Positions 7,867 to 17,322 of a stretch of 64,000 bases of DNA are shown piece by piece; within the stretch, counting starts at the first letter, position 1; every line of letters starts with the position of its first letter. The notes below the pieces were generated by a model, which saw nothing but the letters and a program-made list of their open reading frames with translations, made no database searches and was not told the DNA's origin. Position numbers and translations under genes: made by a program. This stretch comes from Rhizobium sp. CIAT894 (lineage in GTDB: Bacteria; Pseudomonadota; Alphaproteobacteria; Rhizobiales; Rhizobiaceae), in contig NZ_CP020947.1 in the NCBI RefSeq assembly GCF_000172795.2, positions 4,171,001 through 4,235,000 on the forward strand, in the 5' to 3' direction.

Positions 7867-9078
7867 ATGAGCACCCAGGCACAGGCCGTGATCGGCGCGC
7901 TTTATGGCGACGAAGGTAAGGGACTGATGGTCGATCGCCTCGCCGCAGCCACGCCGGGGGCCGTGGTGGTTCGCAGCAATGGCGGGGCTCAGGCCGGTCA
8001 TACCGTGCTTGGCGACGCCGGCGCCCGCCATGTCTTTCACCATGTCGGCGCGGGCAGCTTTGCCGGAGCTGTCACCCATTTCAGCCGTTTCTTCGTCGCC
8101 CATCCGATGCTGCTGCTCGACGAATTGGCCGCCCTCGGCCAACTGGGTATAAAGCCCGAGATCAGCAGCGACCCGCGTGCCCCGGTCACCACACCCTTCG
8201 ACGTCATCATCAACCAGGCCTTGGAACTGGCGCGCGGCACTGCCCGTCACGGCAGTTGCGGCCTCGGCTTCGGCGAAACCATCGAGCGCAATCTGCGCCC
8301 GGAATTCTCCCTCTCGACAAAGGACCTGTTTCGTCCCGATCTGCATGCCCGGCTTGTTTCCATCCGCGATGCCTGGGTGCCTGTCCGGCTGGCCGCGCTC
8401 GGGATCACCGCCTTGCCCACAGAATTGGCCGTCGCACTGACTGACGAAATCACCATTGCCCGCTTCGAGGCCGATTGCGCCGCCTATCTCGACCGCGTCG
8501 CGCTCTGGCCCGACCGACGGCTGTGCGAACGCGGCCCTGTCATCTTCGAAGCGGCACAGGGCCTGGAGCTTGATCAGGACCGCGGCGTGTTTCCCCACGT
8601 CACCCGTTCGAATACCGGGCTCGCGAACATGCTGGCGATCTCAGCCGAGGCCGGCATCACAGAGCTGGACGCGACATATGCGACACGCTGCTATACCACC
8701 CGGCATGGCGCAGGGCCGCTCAAGGGGGAGGTTCCCGCACTGCCCGGCATCAATGTCGTCGACCCCACCAACGCTCCGAACGAGTGGCAAGGTACTCTGC
8801 GGCTCGCCTCGCTCGATCTCGACACGTTGCGCCGGGCCATTGCCCGCGATCTGACCTTGGACCGCGGCGGCATCACCGTCAGGGCCGGGCTGGCCGTGAC
8901 CTGTCTCGATCAGGCCGAAGATGCATTTGTCATCACGGATCGCGGCGAGGCAATCCGGCTTGATCCTGTCGAAGCGGCGTCTGAGATCGCCGATCTCGCC
9001 GGCCTGCCGCTCTGGGCCGAAAGCTGGGGACCGCGCCGCGGCGATATCAGGCTGTGTATGGATGCGGCCGCCGCATGA
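7867..9078 (+). CDS. Adenylosuccinate synthetase-like protein (divergent PurA paralogue)
   Basis: A 403-residue member of the adenylosuccinate synthetase fold, which normally joins IMP and aspartate using GTP. The phosphate-binding glycine loop is clear (GALYGDEGKG at residues 10-19, keeping the catalytic Asp), AGHT keeps the catalytic His, and VIFEAAQGLELDQDRG plus YTTRHGAGPLKGE match core motifs. Two substrate regions do not: the Arg-rich TGRRRRTGW loop that holds aspartate is replaced by NEWQGTLRLASLD, and the TKLD guanine-recognition motif reads TCLDQ. It is therefore unlikely to be the housekeeping PurA. It starts at 7867 with GAGGAG before it (MSTQAQAVIGAL) and lies behind the VWA-like gene. 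The real reaction is unknown. Confidence 0.85.
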   Translation: MSTQAQAVIGALYGDEGKGLMVDRLAAATPGAVVVRSNGGAQAGHTVLGDAGARHVFHHVGAGSFAGAVTHFSRFFVAHPMLLLDELAALGQLGIKPEISSDPRAPVTTPFDVIINQALELARGTARHGSCGLGFGETIERNLRPEFSLSTKDLFRPDLHARLVSIRDAWVPVRLAALGITALPTELAVALTDEITIARFEADCAAYLDRVALWPDRRLCERGPVIFEAAQGLELDQDRGVFPHVTRSNTGLANMLAISAEAGITELDATYATRCYTTRHGAGPLKGEVPALPGINVVDPTNAPNEWQGTLRLASLDLDTLRRAIARDLTLDRGGITVRAGLAVTCLDQAEDAFVITDRGEAIRLDPVEAASEIADLAGLPLWAESWGPRRGDIRLCMDAAAA

Positions 9079-9093
9079 ATCGCAGCAATCAAA

Positions 9094-9121
9094 GAGCCCG
9101 CGCGGCGATGCCGGCGGGCTC
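9094..9121. terminator. Bidirectional terminator-like hairpin
   Basis: GAGCCCGC (9094-9101) pairs with GCGGGCTC (9114-9121). It lies between the convergent PurA-like and argG genes and can serve both; A-rich sequence on the left side gives T on the argG transcript. Confidence 0.65.
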
Positions 9122-9147
9122 CCGTTCAATTCGAAAGCGAAGCGTGA

Positions 9148-10371
9148 TTACTTCGCGAGGTTGCGCTTGCCGAGCGTGCGCAGGCGCAGCGCGTTGAGCT
9201 TGATGAAGCCGGCTGCGTCCTTCTGGTCGTAAGCGCCCTGATCGTCCTCGAAGGTGACGAGCTTGTCGGAATAGAGCGACTTTTCGCTTTCACGGCCGAT
9301 GACCATGACATTGCCCTTATAGAGCTTCAGCGTCACTTCGCCTTCGACATGCTCCTGGCTCTTGTCGATCAGCGCCTGCAGCATCTCGCGCTCCGGCGAG
9401 AACCAGAAGCCGTAATAGATCAGCTCGGCGTAACGCGGCATGATCTCGTCCTTGAGATGGGCAGCGCCGCGATCGAGGGTGATCGATTCGATGGCGCGGT
9501 GCGCCGAGAGCAGGATCGTGCCGCCGGGCGTTTCGTAGACGCCGCGCGACTTCATGCCGACGAAGCGGTTCTCGACGAGGTCGAGACGGCCGATGCCGTT
9601 GTCGCGGCCATAATTGTTGAGCGTTGCGAGCAGCGTCGCCGGCGACATCTCGACACCGTTGATCGAGACGGCATCGCCCTTACGGAAGCCGACCTTGATC
9701 ACTTCAGCCTTGTCGGGCGCGGCCTCCGGCGAGATCGTGCGCATATGCACATACTCAGGAGCTTCCTGAGCGGGATCCTCGAGAACCTTGCCCTCGGAAG
9801 AGGAATGCAGCAGGTTGGCGTCGACGGAGAACGGCGCCTCGCCCTTCTTGTCCTTGGCGACCGGGATCTGATGCTGTTCGGCGAAGGCGAGCAGGTCGGT
9901 GCGGCTCTTGAACGCCCAGTCGCGCCACGGCGCGATGATCTTGATGTCGGGGTTCAGCGCATAGGCGGACAGCTCGAAACGAACCTGGTCGTTGCCCTTG
10001 CCGGTGGCGCCATGGGCGATCGCATCCGCGCCCGTCTTGCGGGCGATATCGATCAGATGCTTGGAAATCAGCGGACGGGCGATCGAAGTGCCGAGCAGAT
10101 AAACGCCCTCATAGACGGCGTTGGCGCGGAACATCGGGAAGACGAAATCGCGCACGAATTCCTCGCGCACGTCCTCGATATAGATTTCCTTGATGCCGAG
10201 CATCTCGGCCTTCTTGCGCGCCGGCTCCAGCTCTTCGCCCTGGCCGAGATCGGCGGTGAAAGTGACGACTTCGGCGCCGAGCTCCGTCTGCAGCCACTTC
10301 AGGATGATCGAGGTGTCGAGACCGCCGGAATAGGCGAGAACGACTTTCTTCACGTCTTTGTATGATGCCAT
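9148..10371 (-). CDS. argG: Argininosuccinate synthase
   Basis: Catalyses ATP-dependent condensation of citrulline with aspartate to argininosuccinate, the penultimate step of arginine synthesis, in the cytosol. The 407-residue protein shows the N-type ATP-pyrophosphatase loop AYSGGLDTS near residues 13-21, the [12 protein letters not shown] signature around residue 120 and the SDA-like tetramerisation tail. It starts at ATG 10371 ([17 protein letters not shown]). It is monocistronic: convergent with the PurA-like gene and divergent from the dehydrogenase. Its aspartate chemistry is coincidentally related to that of PurA, but there is no operon link. Identification is secure. Confidence 0.97.
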   Translation of the reverse strand: MASYKDVKKVVLAYSGGLDTSIILKWLQTELGAEVVTFTADLGQGEELEPARKKAEMLGIKEIYIEDVREEFVRDFVFPMFRANAVYEGVYLLGTSIARPLISKHLIDIARKTGADAIAHGATGKGNDQVRFELSAYALNPDIKIIAPWRDWAFKSRTDLLAFAEQHQIPVAKDKKGEAPFSVDANLLHSSSEGKVLEDPAQEAPEYVHMRTISPEAAPDKAEVIKVGFRKGDAVSINGVEMSPATLLATLNNYGRDNGIGRLDLVENRFVGMKSRGVYETPGGTILLSAHRAIESITLDRGAAHLKDEIMPRYAELIYYGFWFSPEREMLQALIDKSQEHVEGEVTLKLYKGNVMVIGRESEKSLYSDKLVTFEDDQGAYDQKDAAGFIKLNALRLRTLGKRNLAK

Positions 10372-10548
10372 GATGATGAGGTCCGTTGCATAAAAGGCCG
10401 GCGAAAACCCGGTGTCGCGGCACTTTTAGCGAGATTGGCGCGTGACGCAAGGGCAAGTGCGAGGCCACCGGCGCCGATAGGGTTTGACAGTGCGAAAGCG
10501 GAGCCCATATTCGCCAACGTCCTAGCAATGATCGAGGAGAGGCTCCCC

Positions 10549-11400
10549 GTGACCAATATTCAAGACATTTTCAAGAAATCCAATGTTGCCGTCATCACCG
10601 GCGGTGCTTCCGGCATCGGCTTTGCTGCCGCAAAACACTTTGCCAAGGCCGGCGTGAGCGTCGTCATCGCCGATCTCGGCGGTGATCGGCTGGCGAATGC
10701 CGCAGACGAACTCAAGGCCATTGCCGGCGAGGAAGAGGTGATGGCGGTCGAGACCGACGTCGCGAGTAGGGACTCTCTGGAGGCGCTCGAACGTGCGGTG
10801 CTCCAGCGTTTCGGCCGCGTGCATGTGCTGATGAACAATGCCGGCATCGGCCCGGAAACCTCGATCTTCAGCCCGCAGGCGAACTGGGACCATATCTTCG
10901 CCGTCAACCTGATGGGCGTCATCAACGGCACGCGCACCTTCGGGCCGAAGATGCTGTCGCACGGCGAGCCCGGCCTGATTATCAACACCGGCTCCAAGCA
11001 GGGCATCACCACGCCGCCCGGCAATCCGGCCTACAACATCTCCAAATCGGGCGTGAAGGTCTTTACCGAAGCGCTGGAGCACGAGCTTCGCAACATCGAA
11101 GGCGGGAAGATCTCCGCCCATCTTCTCATCCCCGGCTTCGTCTTCACCGGCCTCACCCAGGGCGACCGCACGGAAAAACCGGCCGCCGCCTGGACGCCGG
11201 AACAGACGGTCGACTTCATGATCGAAAGCCTCGAGCGCGGCGACTTCTATATCCTCTGCCCCGACAACGACGTGGCCCGTCCGGTCGACGAGCGCCGCAT
11301 GGCCTGGGCGGCCGGCGATATCATCGAGAACCGCCCGCCGCTGTCGCGCTGGCACAAGGACTATGCCGACAAGTTCAAGGCCTTCCTCGACCAGAAGTGA
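10549..11400 (+). CDS. SDR family NAD(P)-dependent oxidoreductase
   Basis: A classical short-chain dehydrogenase of 283 residues. The Rossmann motif TGGASGIG occupies residues 17-24, NNAG follows near residue 98, and the catalytic Tyr and Lys are in YNISK near residues 161-165. I start it at the GTG at 10549, preceded by GAGGAGAGG; the frame is open back to 10435, but that stretch has no SDR similarity. The substrate cannot be told from sequence; the residue after the second strand (D in IADLGGD) favours NAD over NADP. It is transcribed away from argG and is followed after 84 bp by an exporter gene in the same direction. Confidence 0.88.
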   Translation: MTNIQDIFKKSNVAVITGGASGIGFAAAKHFAKAGVSVVIADLGGDRLANAADELKAIAGEEEVMAVETDVASRDSLEALERAVLQRFGRVHVLMNNAGIGPETSIFSPQANWDHIFAVNLMGVINGTRTFGPKMLSHGEPGLIINTGSKQGITTPPGNPAYNISKSGVKVFTEALEHELRNIEGGKISAHLLIPGFVFTGLTQGDRTEKPAAAWTPEQTVDFMIESLERGDFYILCPDNDVARPVDERRMAWAAGDIIENRPPLSRWHKDYADKFKAFLDQK

Positions 11401-11484
11401 TCGGCACTATGAGAAGGTTTGATTGGTAATTTTCTGAAAGCCGGGTAAAAAATCGCCCGATCTTTCCGGCTTTCAGAGCGTGCC

Positions 11485-12126
11485 ATGGATTTCCTGCCGA
11501 GCCTCTCAACCCTATTGGCATTTGCCGCCGCGACGCTGCTGCTCGCGGCGACGCCCGGTCCCGACATGACGCTGTCGATCAGCCGTTCGCTGACCCAGGG
11601 CAAGAAAGCGGCTCTTTTCGTCGTCATCGGCACCAGCCTCGGCATCATCGTCCACACCATGCTGGTCGCCTTCGGCATTTCGGCGCTGATCACCGCCTCG
11701 CCGACGGCCTTCCTGATCCTGAAGACCGGTGGCGCTGCCTATCTGTTCTGGCTCGCCGTGCAGGCGATCCGCTTCGGCTCGAAGCTCACCGTCGCCAAGG
11801 TCGAGGAGCAGAAGGGGACAGCGCTTTCGAACATCTCGTCCGGCTTCTGGGTCAATCTTCTGAACCCGAAGGTCATCATCTTCTTCATGACCTTCCTGCC
11901 GCAATTCGTCAGCGCCGGCGATCCCGCCGTCACGCAGAAGCTGCTTTTCCTTGGGCTTTGTTTCATTCTGTTCGCCATGCCGGTCAATGCCGCCGTGGTC
12001 CTTGCCGCCGACCGGCTGGCCTCCTGGCTGCAGAACAACAGGAAGGTGCTGCGCGGCATGGACTATACCTTCGCCGGCGTCTTCTCGATCTTCGCCGCCA
12101 AGATCCTGCTCACCCAGGCGAGATGA
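11485..12126 (+). CDS. LysE/RhtB family translocator
   Basis: A 213-residue inner-membrane amino-acid exporter. The signature ATPGPDMTLSISRSLTQGK in the first loop and the NPKVIIFFMTFLPQF motif after the third hydrophobic segment are characteristic of RhtB proteins (homoserine, threonine or leucine efflux). About six membrane segments are visible. It starts at ATG 11485. It lies 84 bp behind the SDR gene, possibly cotranscribed, and is convergent with the ABC transporter genes. Substrate is not predictable. Confidence 0.9.
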   Translation: MDFLPSLSTLLAFAAATLLLAATPGPDMTLSISRSLTQGKKAALFVVIGTSLGIIVHTMLVAFGISALITASPTAFLILKTGGAAYLFWLAVQAIRFGSKLTVAKVEEQKGTALSNISSGFWVNLLNPKVIIFFMTFLPQFVSAGDPAVTQKLLFLGLCFILFAMPVNAAVVLAADRLASWLQNNRKVLRGMDYTFAGVFSIFAAKILLTQAR

Positions 12127-12159
12127 TCAGGCGGGCAGACCGGTAAAACCGGCCGCGGG

Positions 12160-12954
12160 TTAGCCGATCAGCAAAGCATCGTCATCGAGCGTCTGGCCGC
12201 GCATCTTGCGGAACATGGCGATCAGGTCCTCGACCTGCAGGTTCTTCCTGTTGTCACCTGCCACGTCGAGAACGATCTCGCCGCCATGCAGCATGATCGT
12301 GCGGTGGCCGTAATCCAGCGCCTGGCGCATGGAATGCGTCACCATCATCGTCGTCAGCTTGCGCTCGGCCACGATCTTCTGCGTCAGGTTCATCACGAAC
12401 TCCGCCATCCCGGGATCGAGCGCTGCCGTATGTTCGTCGAGCAGCAGCACTTCGGAGCCTGCCAGCGTTGCCATGACAAGCGACACGGCCTGGCGCTGCC
12501 CGCCCGAGAGCAGATCCATGCGGTCCTTCAGCCGGTTTTCCAGCCCGAGGTTCAGTTCGGCAATCCGCTCCTTGAAATAGTCCCGGCGTTTACCGCCAAG
12601 CGCTGGCGCAAGCCCGCGCTTCTCGCCGCGCCGGGCGGCCAAAGCAAGGTTTTCCTCGATCGACAGCGCGCCGCAGCTTCCCGTCAGCGGATCCTGGAAG
12701 ACGCGCGCCACCAGGCCGGCACGCGCCGCCGTGGACTTGCGCGTCACTTCAGTCTTGCCGATCAGCACCTGTCCCTCGCTCGGAATGACATCGCCCGCGA
12801 GCACGCCGAGCAGCGTCGATTTGCCGGCGCCGTTGGAGCCGATGACGGTGACGAAGGAGCCTTGCTCGATGGTCAGGTTGACGCCGTTCAGCGCCTGTTT
12901 CTGCAGCGGCGTGCCGCGCCCGAAAACGACCTTGATGTCTTTGACGCTGATCAC
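12160..12954 (-). CDS. ABC transporter ATP-binding protein (TrpZ-like)
   Basis: The ATPase of a three-gene uptake system. Walker A GSNGAGKST lies near residues 39-47, the ABC signature LLSGGQRQA near residue 148 and Walker B VLLLDEHTAALDP near 171, followed by the switch histidine in MMVTHSMRQAL. The 264-residue protein overlaps the permease gene by 4 bp (ATGA), so the two are translationally coupled. The order substrate-binding protein, permease, ATPase matches the TrpXYZ-type systems with a PF04392 binding protein, proposed to import aromatic amino acids in Gram-positives. That substrate is only a suggestion here. Confidence 0.9.
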   Translation of the reverse strand: MISVKDIKVVFGRGTPLQKQALNGVNLTIEQGSFVTVIGSNGAGKSTLLGVLAGDVIPSEGQVLIGKTEVTRKSTAARAGLVARVFQDPLTGSCGALSIEENLALAARRGEKRGLAPALGGKRRDYFKERIAELNLGLENRLKDRMDLLSGGQRQAVSLVMATLAGSEVLLLDEHTAALDPGMAEFVMNLTQKIVAERKLTTMMVTHSMRQALDYGHRTIMLHGGEIVLDVAGDNRKNLQVEDLIAMFRKMRGQTLDDDALLIG

Positions 12955-13829
12955 GATGCGGCACCTCCGCGAAGACGGGGAAGGACGAGCGCCACGGTCA
13001 CCAGCACCGCCGTTACGAAGTTGAGGTCGGAGGCCTGCAGGCCGATGACGTCGCTCGACAGCGCCAACTGGATGGCGATGCGATAGAGGATCGAGCCGAG
13101 CACGCAGCCGATCAGCGCGACCAGCAAACCTCGGCGCCCGAGCAGCGTCTCGCCGATGATGACGGCGGCAAGCCCGACGACGATCGTGCCGACACCCGAG
13201 GTGACGTCGGCAAAGCCGTTCGTCTGGGCAAACAAGGCGCCGCCGAGCGCCACCAGCGCATTCGAGATCGCCATGCCGAGATAGATCTGCCGGCTGGTAT
13301 CGACACCCTGGGCGCGGGCCATCCGTGCATTGGCGCCGGTCGCCCGCATCGCCAGTCCCGCATCGCTTTCCAGGAAACGCCAGACCAGGATGAGCGCGAC
13401 GATCACAAGCACGCCGATGAAGAGCGGCCGCACGTAGAAATCGCGAAGGCCGTGGCCGAAGAACGGGCTGATCATCGTATCGGCATTGATAAGGGCGACA
13501 TTGGGTTTACCCATCACCCTGAGATTGACGGAAAACAGCGCGATCATCGTCAGGATCGAGGCGAGCAGGTTGAGGATCTTGAAGCGCACGTTGAGCAGCG
13601 CCGTCACCATGCCGGCCGCCGCACCCGCCGCCATCGCGATCAAAGCCGCAAGCCAGGCATTGACGCCGGCAATGATCAGCACTGCGGTCACCGCCGCGCC
13701 GAGCGGAAAGGAGCCGTCGACCGTCAGGTCGGGAAAATCAAGCACGCGGAAGGCGAGATAGACGCCGAGAGCGACGAAGGAATAGACCAGGCCGAGCTCG
13801 ACGGCGCCCCAGAATGCGATTTGGCTCAA
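12951..13829 (-). CDS. ABC transporter permease
   Basis: A 292-residue inner-membrane permease of the branched-chain-amino-acid/TrpY superfamily (BPD_transp_2). About eight hydrophobic segments are visible, and the cytosolic coupling loop contains the conserved ARMARAQGVDTSRQIYLGMA. It begins MSQIAFWGAVELGLVYSFVA at 13829 and ends inside the start of the ATPase gene. A hairpin in the 122-bp gap upstream probably lowers its expression relative to the binding protein, as is usual in such operons. Confidence 0.9.
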   Translation of the reverse strand: MSQIAFWGAVELGLVYSFVALGVYLAFRVLDFPDLTVDGSFPLGAAVTAVLIIAGVNAWLAALIAMAAGAAAGMVTALLNVRFKILNLLASILTMIALFSVNLRVMGKPNVALINADTMISPFFGHGLRDFYVRPLFIGVLVIVALILVWRFLESDAGLAMRATGANARMARAQGVDTSRQIYLGMAISNALVALGGALFAQTNGFADVTSGVGTIVVGLAAVIIGETLLGRRGLLVALIGCVLGSILYRIAIQLALSSDVIGLQASDLNFVTAVLVTVALVLPRLRGGAAS

Positions 13830-13894
13830 GGCTTTCAGCCCCTTTTTGTTTCCGTTCCGCCCGTCGCGAAACCGCAGCTTTTTAATACGAAGAA

Positions 13895-13918
13895 CCGCCC
13901 CCGTGCAAACGGGAGCGG
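13895..13918 (-). terminator. Attenuating hairpin inside the ABC transporter operon
   Basis: CCGC-CCCGT (13895-13904) pairs with ACGGG-GCGG (13909-13918) around a short GCAA loop; on the minus strand it is followed by TTCTT. Its place between the binding-protein and permease genes fits partial termination or protection of the upstream mRNA. Confidence 0.55.
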
Positions 13919-13951
13919 CTGTATTCGACTAAACATTGAAATGGCGGCCGA

Positions 13952-14905
13952 TTATTCGATGACCTTGTTGGCGCGCGACAGCACGCTTTCCGGCAGGGTG
14001 ACGCCCATCTTGGCAGCCGCGGCCTTGTTGACCACCAGATCGCTGCCGGCGGCAGTCTTGACCGCGATGTCGCCGGGGTTCTCGCCCTTCAGCACGCGCA
14101 CAACGATTTCGCCGGTCTGCTTGCCGACATCGTAATAGTTGAAGCCGAGGGCGGCGATCGAACCGCGCGAAACCGAATCCGTATCGGCGGTGAAGAGCGG
14201 CAGCTTGCTCTCCTCAGCAACCGCGACGGCGCCCTCGAGCGCCGAGATGATCGTGTTGTCAGTCGGGACGTAGATCACATCGGCGCGGCCGACGAGGGCG
14301 CGGGCGGCACCCTGAACCTCGGCCGATTTGGTGGCAGCCGATTCAACCACCGTCAGGCCGGCCTTCTCGGCTTCGACCTTCAAGACGGCCAGCAGCGAAA
14401 CCGAGTTCGCCTCGCCTGAATTGTAGAGATACCCGATGGTTTTAACGTTTGGCACGATTTCCTTGATCAGCGCCAGGTGCTCGGCGACCGGCGACATGTC
14501 GGAAAGGCCGGTGACATTGCCGCCGGGCTTGTCCATGTTCTTGACGAGCTGGGCGCCGAGCGGATCGGACACGGCGGTGAAAACGACCGGAATGTCGCGC
14601 GTCGCGGAGACGACGGCCTGGGCGGACGGCGTGGAGATCGGCACGATCACATCAGGCTCTTCGCCGGCGAACTGGCGGGCGATCTGGGCTGCCGTCGCCG
14701 GATTGCCCTGCGCCGATTCGAACAGGAATTTCAGGTTCTCGCCTTCCTTGTAGCCGGCAGCCGTCAGCACGTCGAGAACGCCCTTACGCGCCGCATCCAG
14801 CGCCGGATGTTCGACGATCGCCGTTACGGCAACGGTCACGTTATCGGCCTTTGCAGGCAGCGAAAGCGCCAAAGTGGCGGCAAGAGCGAGCAGAATAGGG
14901 CGCAT
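13952..14905 (-). CDS. ABC transporter substrate-binding protein (PF04392 type)
   Basis: A periplasmic binding protein of 317 residues. MRPILLALAATLALSLPAKADN is a clear signal peptide with cleavage after AKA. The mature protein has the PF04392 (TrpX-like) pattern: TAIVEHPALDAARKGVLDVL, AQIARQFAGEEPDVIVPIST and VVFTAVSDPLGAQLV. It is the first gene of the operon with the permease and ATPase. The family is described as binding tryptophan, tyrosine or related small molecules; the ligand here is not established. Confidence 0.9.
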   Translation of the reverse strand: MRPILLALAATLALSLPAKADNVTVAVTAIVEHPALDAARKGVLDVLTAAGYKEGENLKFLFESAQGNPATAAQIARQFAGEEPDVIVPISTPSAQAVVSATRDIPVVFTAVSDPLGAQLVKNMDKPGGNVTGLSDMSPVAEHLALIKEIVPNVKTIGYLYNSGEANSVSLLAVLKVEAEKAGLTVVESAATKSAEVQGAARALVGRADVIYVPTDNTIISALEGAVAVAEESKLPLFTADTDSVSRGSIAALGFNYYDVGKQTGEIVVRVLKGENPGDIAVKTAAGSDLVVNKAAAAKMGVTLPESVLSRANKVIE

Positions 14906-14998
14906 TTATTTCCTCCTGATTGATTTTGGCGGCACTATTAGGAAAAGCGCATGCTTAAATCAATGCAGGAGAATTGTAGCGAGGATCAAACTTGCTGA

Positions 14999-16234
14999 TC
15001 AGTCGTCGGCGCCGTGATTGGCGATCATCATCGCTTCGAAGGCCAGGCGCTCGGTCTTGCGCATGCGTTCGGATTCCGATTTCAACTGACCGCAGGCGGC
15101 CAGAATATCACGACCGCGCGGCGTGCGGATCGGCGAGGCGTAGCCGGCCGAATTGATGAAATCGGCGAACTTCTCGATCTGCTCCCAGTCGGAACACTGG
15201 TAATTGGTGCCGGGCCAGGGATTGAACGGAATGAGGTTGATCTTCGCCGGCACGCCCTTCAGGAGCTTGATCAGCCCCTTGGCGTCCTCCAGGCTGTCAT
15301 TGACATCCTTCAGCATCACATATTCGAAGGTGATGCGCCGCGCGTTTGAAAGGCCGGGATAGGCCTTGCACGCTTCGATCAGCTCCTTCAGCGGATACTT
15401 CTTGTTGATCGGCACCAGAATGTCGCGAAGGTCGTCGCGCACCGCATGCAGCGAGATCGCCAGCATGACGCCGATCTCCTCGCCGGTGCGGAAGATCTCC
15501 GGCACGACGCCCGAGGTGGACAGCGTCACGCGGCGCCTGGAAAGCGACAGGCCGTCACCATCCGTAGCGATCAGCAATGCCTGCTTGACGGCGTCGAAAT
15601 TATAGAGCGGCTCGCCCATGCCCATCATCACGATATTGCTGACCTTGCGGCCCTCGGCCGGCATGATCGTGCCCTGCGGCGCTTCACGATCCGGGAAGTC
15701 GCCGAGCCGGTCGCGGGCAAGCAACAGCTGCGACAGAATTTCCTCCGCCGTCAGGTTGCGCACCAGCCGCTGCGTACCCGTATGACAGAAGGAACATGTC
15801 AGCGTGCAGCCGACCTGGCTTGAGATGCAGAGCGTGCCACGCCCCTCTTCCGGAATGTAGACGGCCTCGATCTCCACCGGGCGACCGGCGCCGCGCGGCG
15901 GAAAACGCAGCAGCCATTTGCGCGTGCCGTCATTTGAGACCTGCTCCTCGACGATCTCCGGACGTGCGATGGTGAAATGCTGCTTCAGCATTTCACGCAT
16001 ATCCTTGGCGACATTCGTCATATGGTCGAAATCGGAGACGCCGCGCACATAGATCCAGTTCCAGAGCTGCGCGACGCGCATCTTGATCTGCTTCTCGGCC
16101 ACGCCCTTTTCACGCAGCGCCGCCGCCATCTCCTCGCGCGACAGCCCGATCAGGGAAGGCTTCTCTGCGCCGGAAGCGGCGCCTGGCGCCTGCGGCTTGG
16201 TGACATCTATCGCATCCATGACGGACATAGGCAT
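14999..16234 (-). CDS. rlmN: Dual-specificity 23S rRNA / tRNA adenine-C2 methyltransferase RlmN
   Basis: A radical-SAM enzyme that methylates C2 of A2503 in 23S rRNA and A37 of some tRNAs. The 4Fe-4S motif CTLTCSFC (CxxxCxxC) is near residue 143; the mechanistic cysteine is expected in the carboxyl region CGQLKSES (near residue 390). [13 protein letters not shown] and [14 protein letters not shown] are family signatures. The 411-residue length is normal for alphaproteobacteria, with an amino-terminal extension. The first ATG is 16234; 16228 or 16219 are possible starts because GGGATGA sits close to the first. Identification is secure. Confidence 0.96.
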   Translation of the reverse strand: MPMSVMDAIDVTKPQAPGAASGAEKPSLIGLSREEMAAALREKGVAEKQIKMRVAQLWNWIYVRGVSDFDHMTNVAKDMREMLKQHFTIARPEIVEEQVSNDGTRKWLLRFPPRGAGRPVEIEAVYIPEEGRGTLCISSQVGCTLTCSFCHTGTQRLVRNLTAEEILSQLLLARDRLGDFPDREAPQGTIMPAEGRKVSNIVMMGMGEPLYNFDAVKQALLIATDGDGLSLSRRRVTLSTSGVVPEIFRTGEEIGVMLAISLHAVRDDLRDILVPINKKYPLKELIEACKAYPGLSNARRITFEYVMLKDVNDSLEDAKGLIKLLKGVPAKINLIPFNPWPGTNYQCSDWEQIEKFADFINSAGYASPIRTPRGRDILAACGQLKSESERMRKTERLAFEAMMIANHGADD

Positions 16235-16427
16235 TCATCCCGAATTCGAACACGTAACCGCCTCGCAAGCCTCGCGGACTTCAGGAGCAAACCGGAAGAC
16301 GTGAGGCGCATGGCGGCACATGGGCAGAAATTGAATGCGGAACGGCGACGGATACCGCGCTCTGTCCGCTGTTGGCGCGGGCTTTAGCATCATTTTGCCC
16401 GCGCGTCACTAGAGATAGAAACGGCAA

Positions 16428-16448
16428 GGGCCGGCGCAAGGCCGGCCC
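16428..16448 (-). terminator. Terminator-like hairpin after the IalB-like gene
   Basis: GGGCCGGC (16428-16435) pairs perfectly with GCCGGCCC (16441-16448) around GCAAG. It lies 28 bp past the stop codon; no long T-run follows on the minus strand. Confidence 0.5.
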
Positions 16449-16476
16449 CGTCGAAACTCTGCGGTTGGGGGACCGC

Positions 16477-16986
16477 TTACTTGCAGCTTTCGATCTGCTT
16501 CAGCGCAGCCGAGATGCCCGAGAGCGAATAGCTGTAGGAGGTGCCGGTACCCTTGCGGGAAACGGCATTGACCGTCATCGAATGACCGGTCTTCATGGCG
16601 GCGACCAGGGCGGGCTCCTGCGCCGCGTTCTCGACCCAGCCGGCCTTGTCCTTGGTGAACATCACGAAGGTCTTGTTGTCGATGACGACGTTGATCTTCG
16701 AATTTTCCTTCACCGTGTAGCCCATCATCGCCTGCGGCTCATAGGAGATGTTCTGGCCCGGACGCTGCGAGACGATGAAGAAGTTGTCGCCGTGGTCGAC
16801 GCTTGCCGGCTGCTTTGCCGTCGGAACCGACAGCACGTAGCAGACGGTGCTGGCGCCCGACTTGTAGGAGTAGGCGCCCCATGCCTGGAACTGCTGGATG
16901 CGGTTCGGCGCGGCCTGCTGCGCTGCCGCAACTCCGGCCGTGACAAGGGTGAGTGCGAGAGCGGATACGATACTTTTTACAAACAT
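16477..16986 (-). CDS. Invasion-associated locus B (IalB) family protein
   Basis: A secreted 169-residue protein of the IalB family, named after the Bartonella erythrocyte-invasion locus but widespread in rhizobia and Brucella. MFVKSIVSALALTLVTAGVA is a signal peptide with cleavage near AAAQQ. The mature part keeps the IalB pattern: FQAWGAYSY, VCYVLSVPT, DNFFIVSQRPG and VAAMKTGHSMTV, with a cysteine near each end (VCYV and ESCK) that may form a disulphide. The start at 16986 has AGGA five bases upstream; an in-frame ATG at 17013 lies before the signal peptide. The role outside Bartonella is uncertain, probably envelope-related. Confidence 0.88.
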   Translation of the reverse strand: MFVKSIVSALALTLVTAGVAAAQQAAPNRIQQFQAWGAYSYKSGASTVCYVLSVPTAKQPASVDHGDNFFIVSQRPGQNISYEPQAMMGYTVKENSKINVVIDNKTFVMFTKDKAGWVENAAQEPALVAAMKTGHSMTVNAVSRKGTGTSYSYSLSGISAALKQIESCK

Positions 16987-17322
16987 GGATTCCTGCCGGT
17001 TCTTGCGATTCAAGGCCCGAAGCGATCATAGCGGGCGCCGCATAATCACGATCTGCTTTATTTTGACTTAATTCAGGTTACCAAATGGTCAACAATAGCT
17101 GCGATTTGTATCTGCCTGTGTCATTTCAGCTCGGGTATCAATTTTCGCCCCTTTGACGGTATCGGCCGCGACATGGTGCCCCGATGGCACTGGCCGTCCG
17201 TTCGGCTGAATTTAAGACACAAAGATTCAGGCAAGAGTTTGACCTTTCCCAAATCCGTTGTACCTCAGTAAGACTTGGAAATCCGATACGAAATTATTGC
17301 CGCAGGGGGCGCGTGAGGGGAC
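16987..17322. other. 336-bp intergenic region, divergent promoters
   Basis: AT-richer than its flanks, between the IalB-like gene and the sigma-factor gene that point away from each other, so it must hold both promoters. A short GTGCC/GGCAC hairpin lies near 17175. I found no open frame with a ribosome site and no clear ECF-type (GGAAC...CGTT) promoter. Confidence 0.5.
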
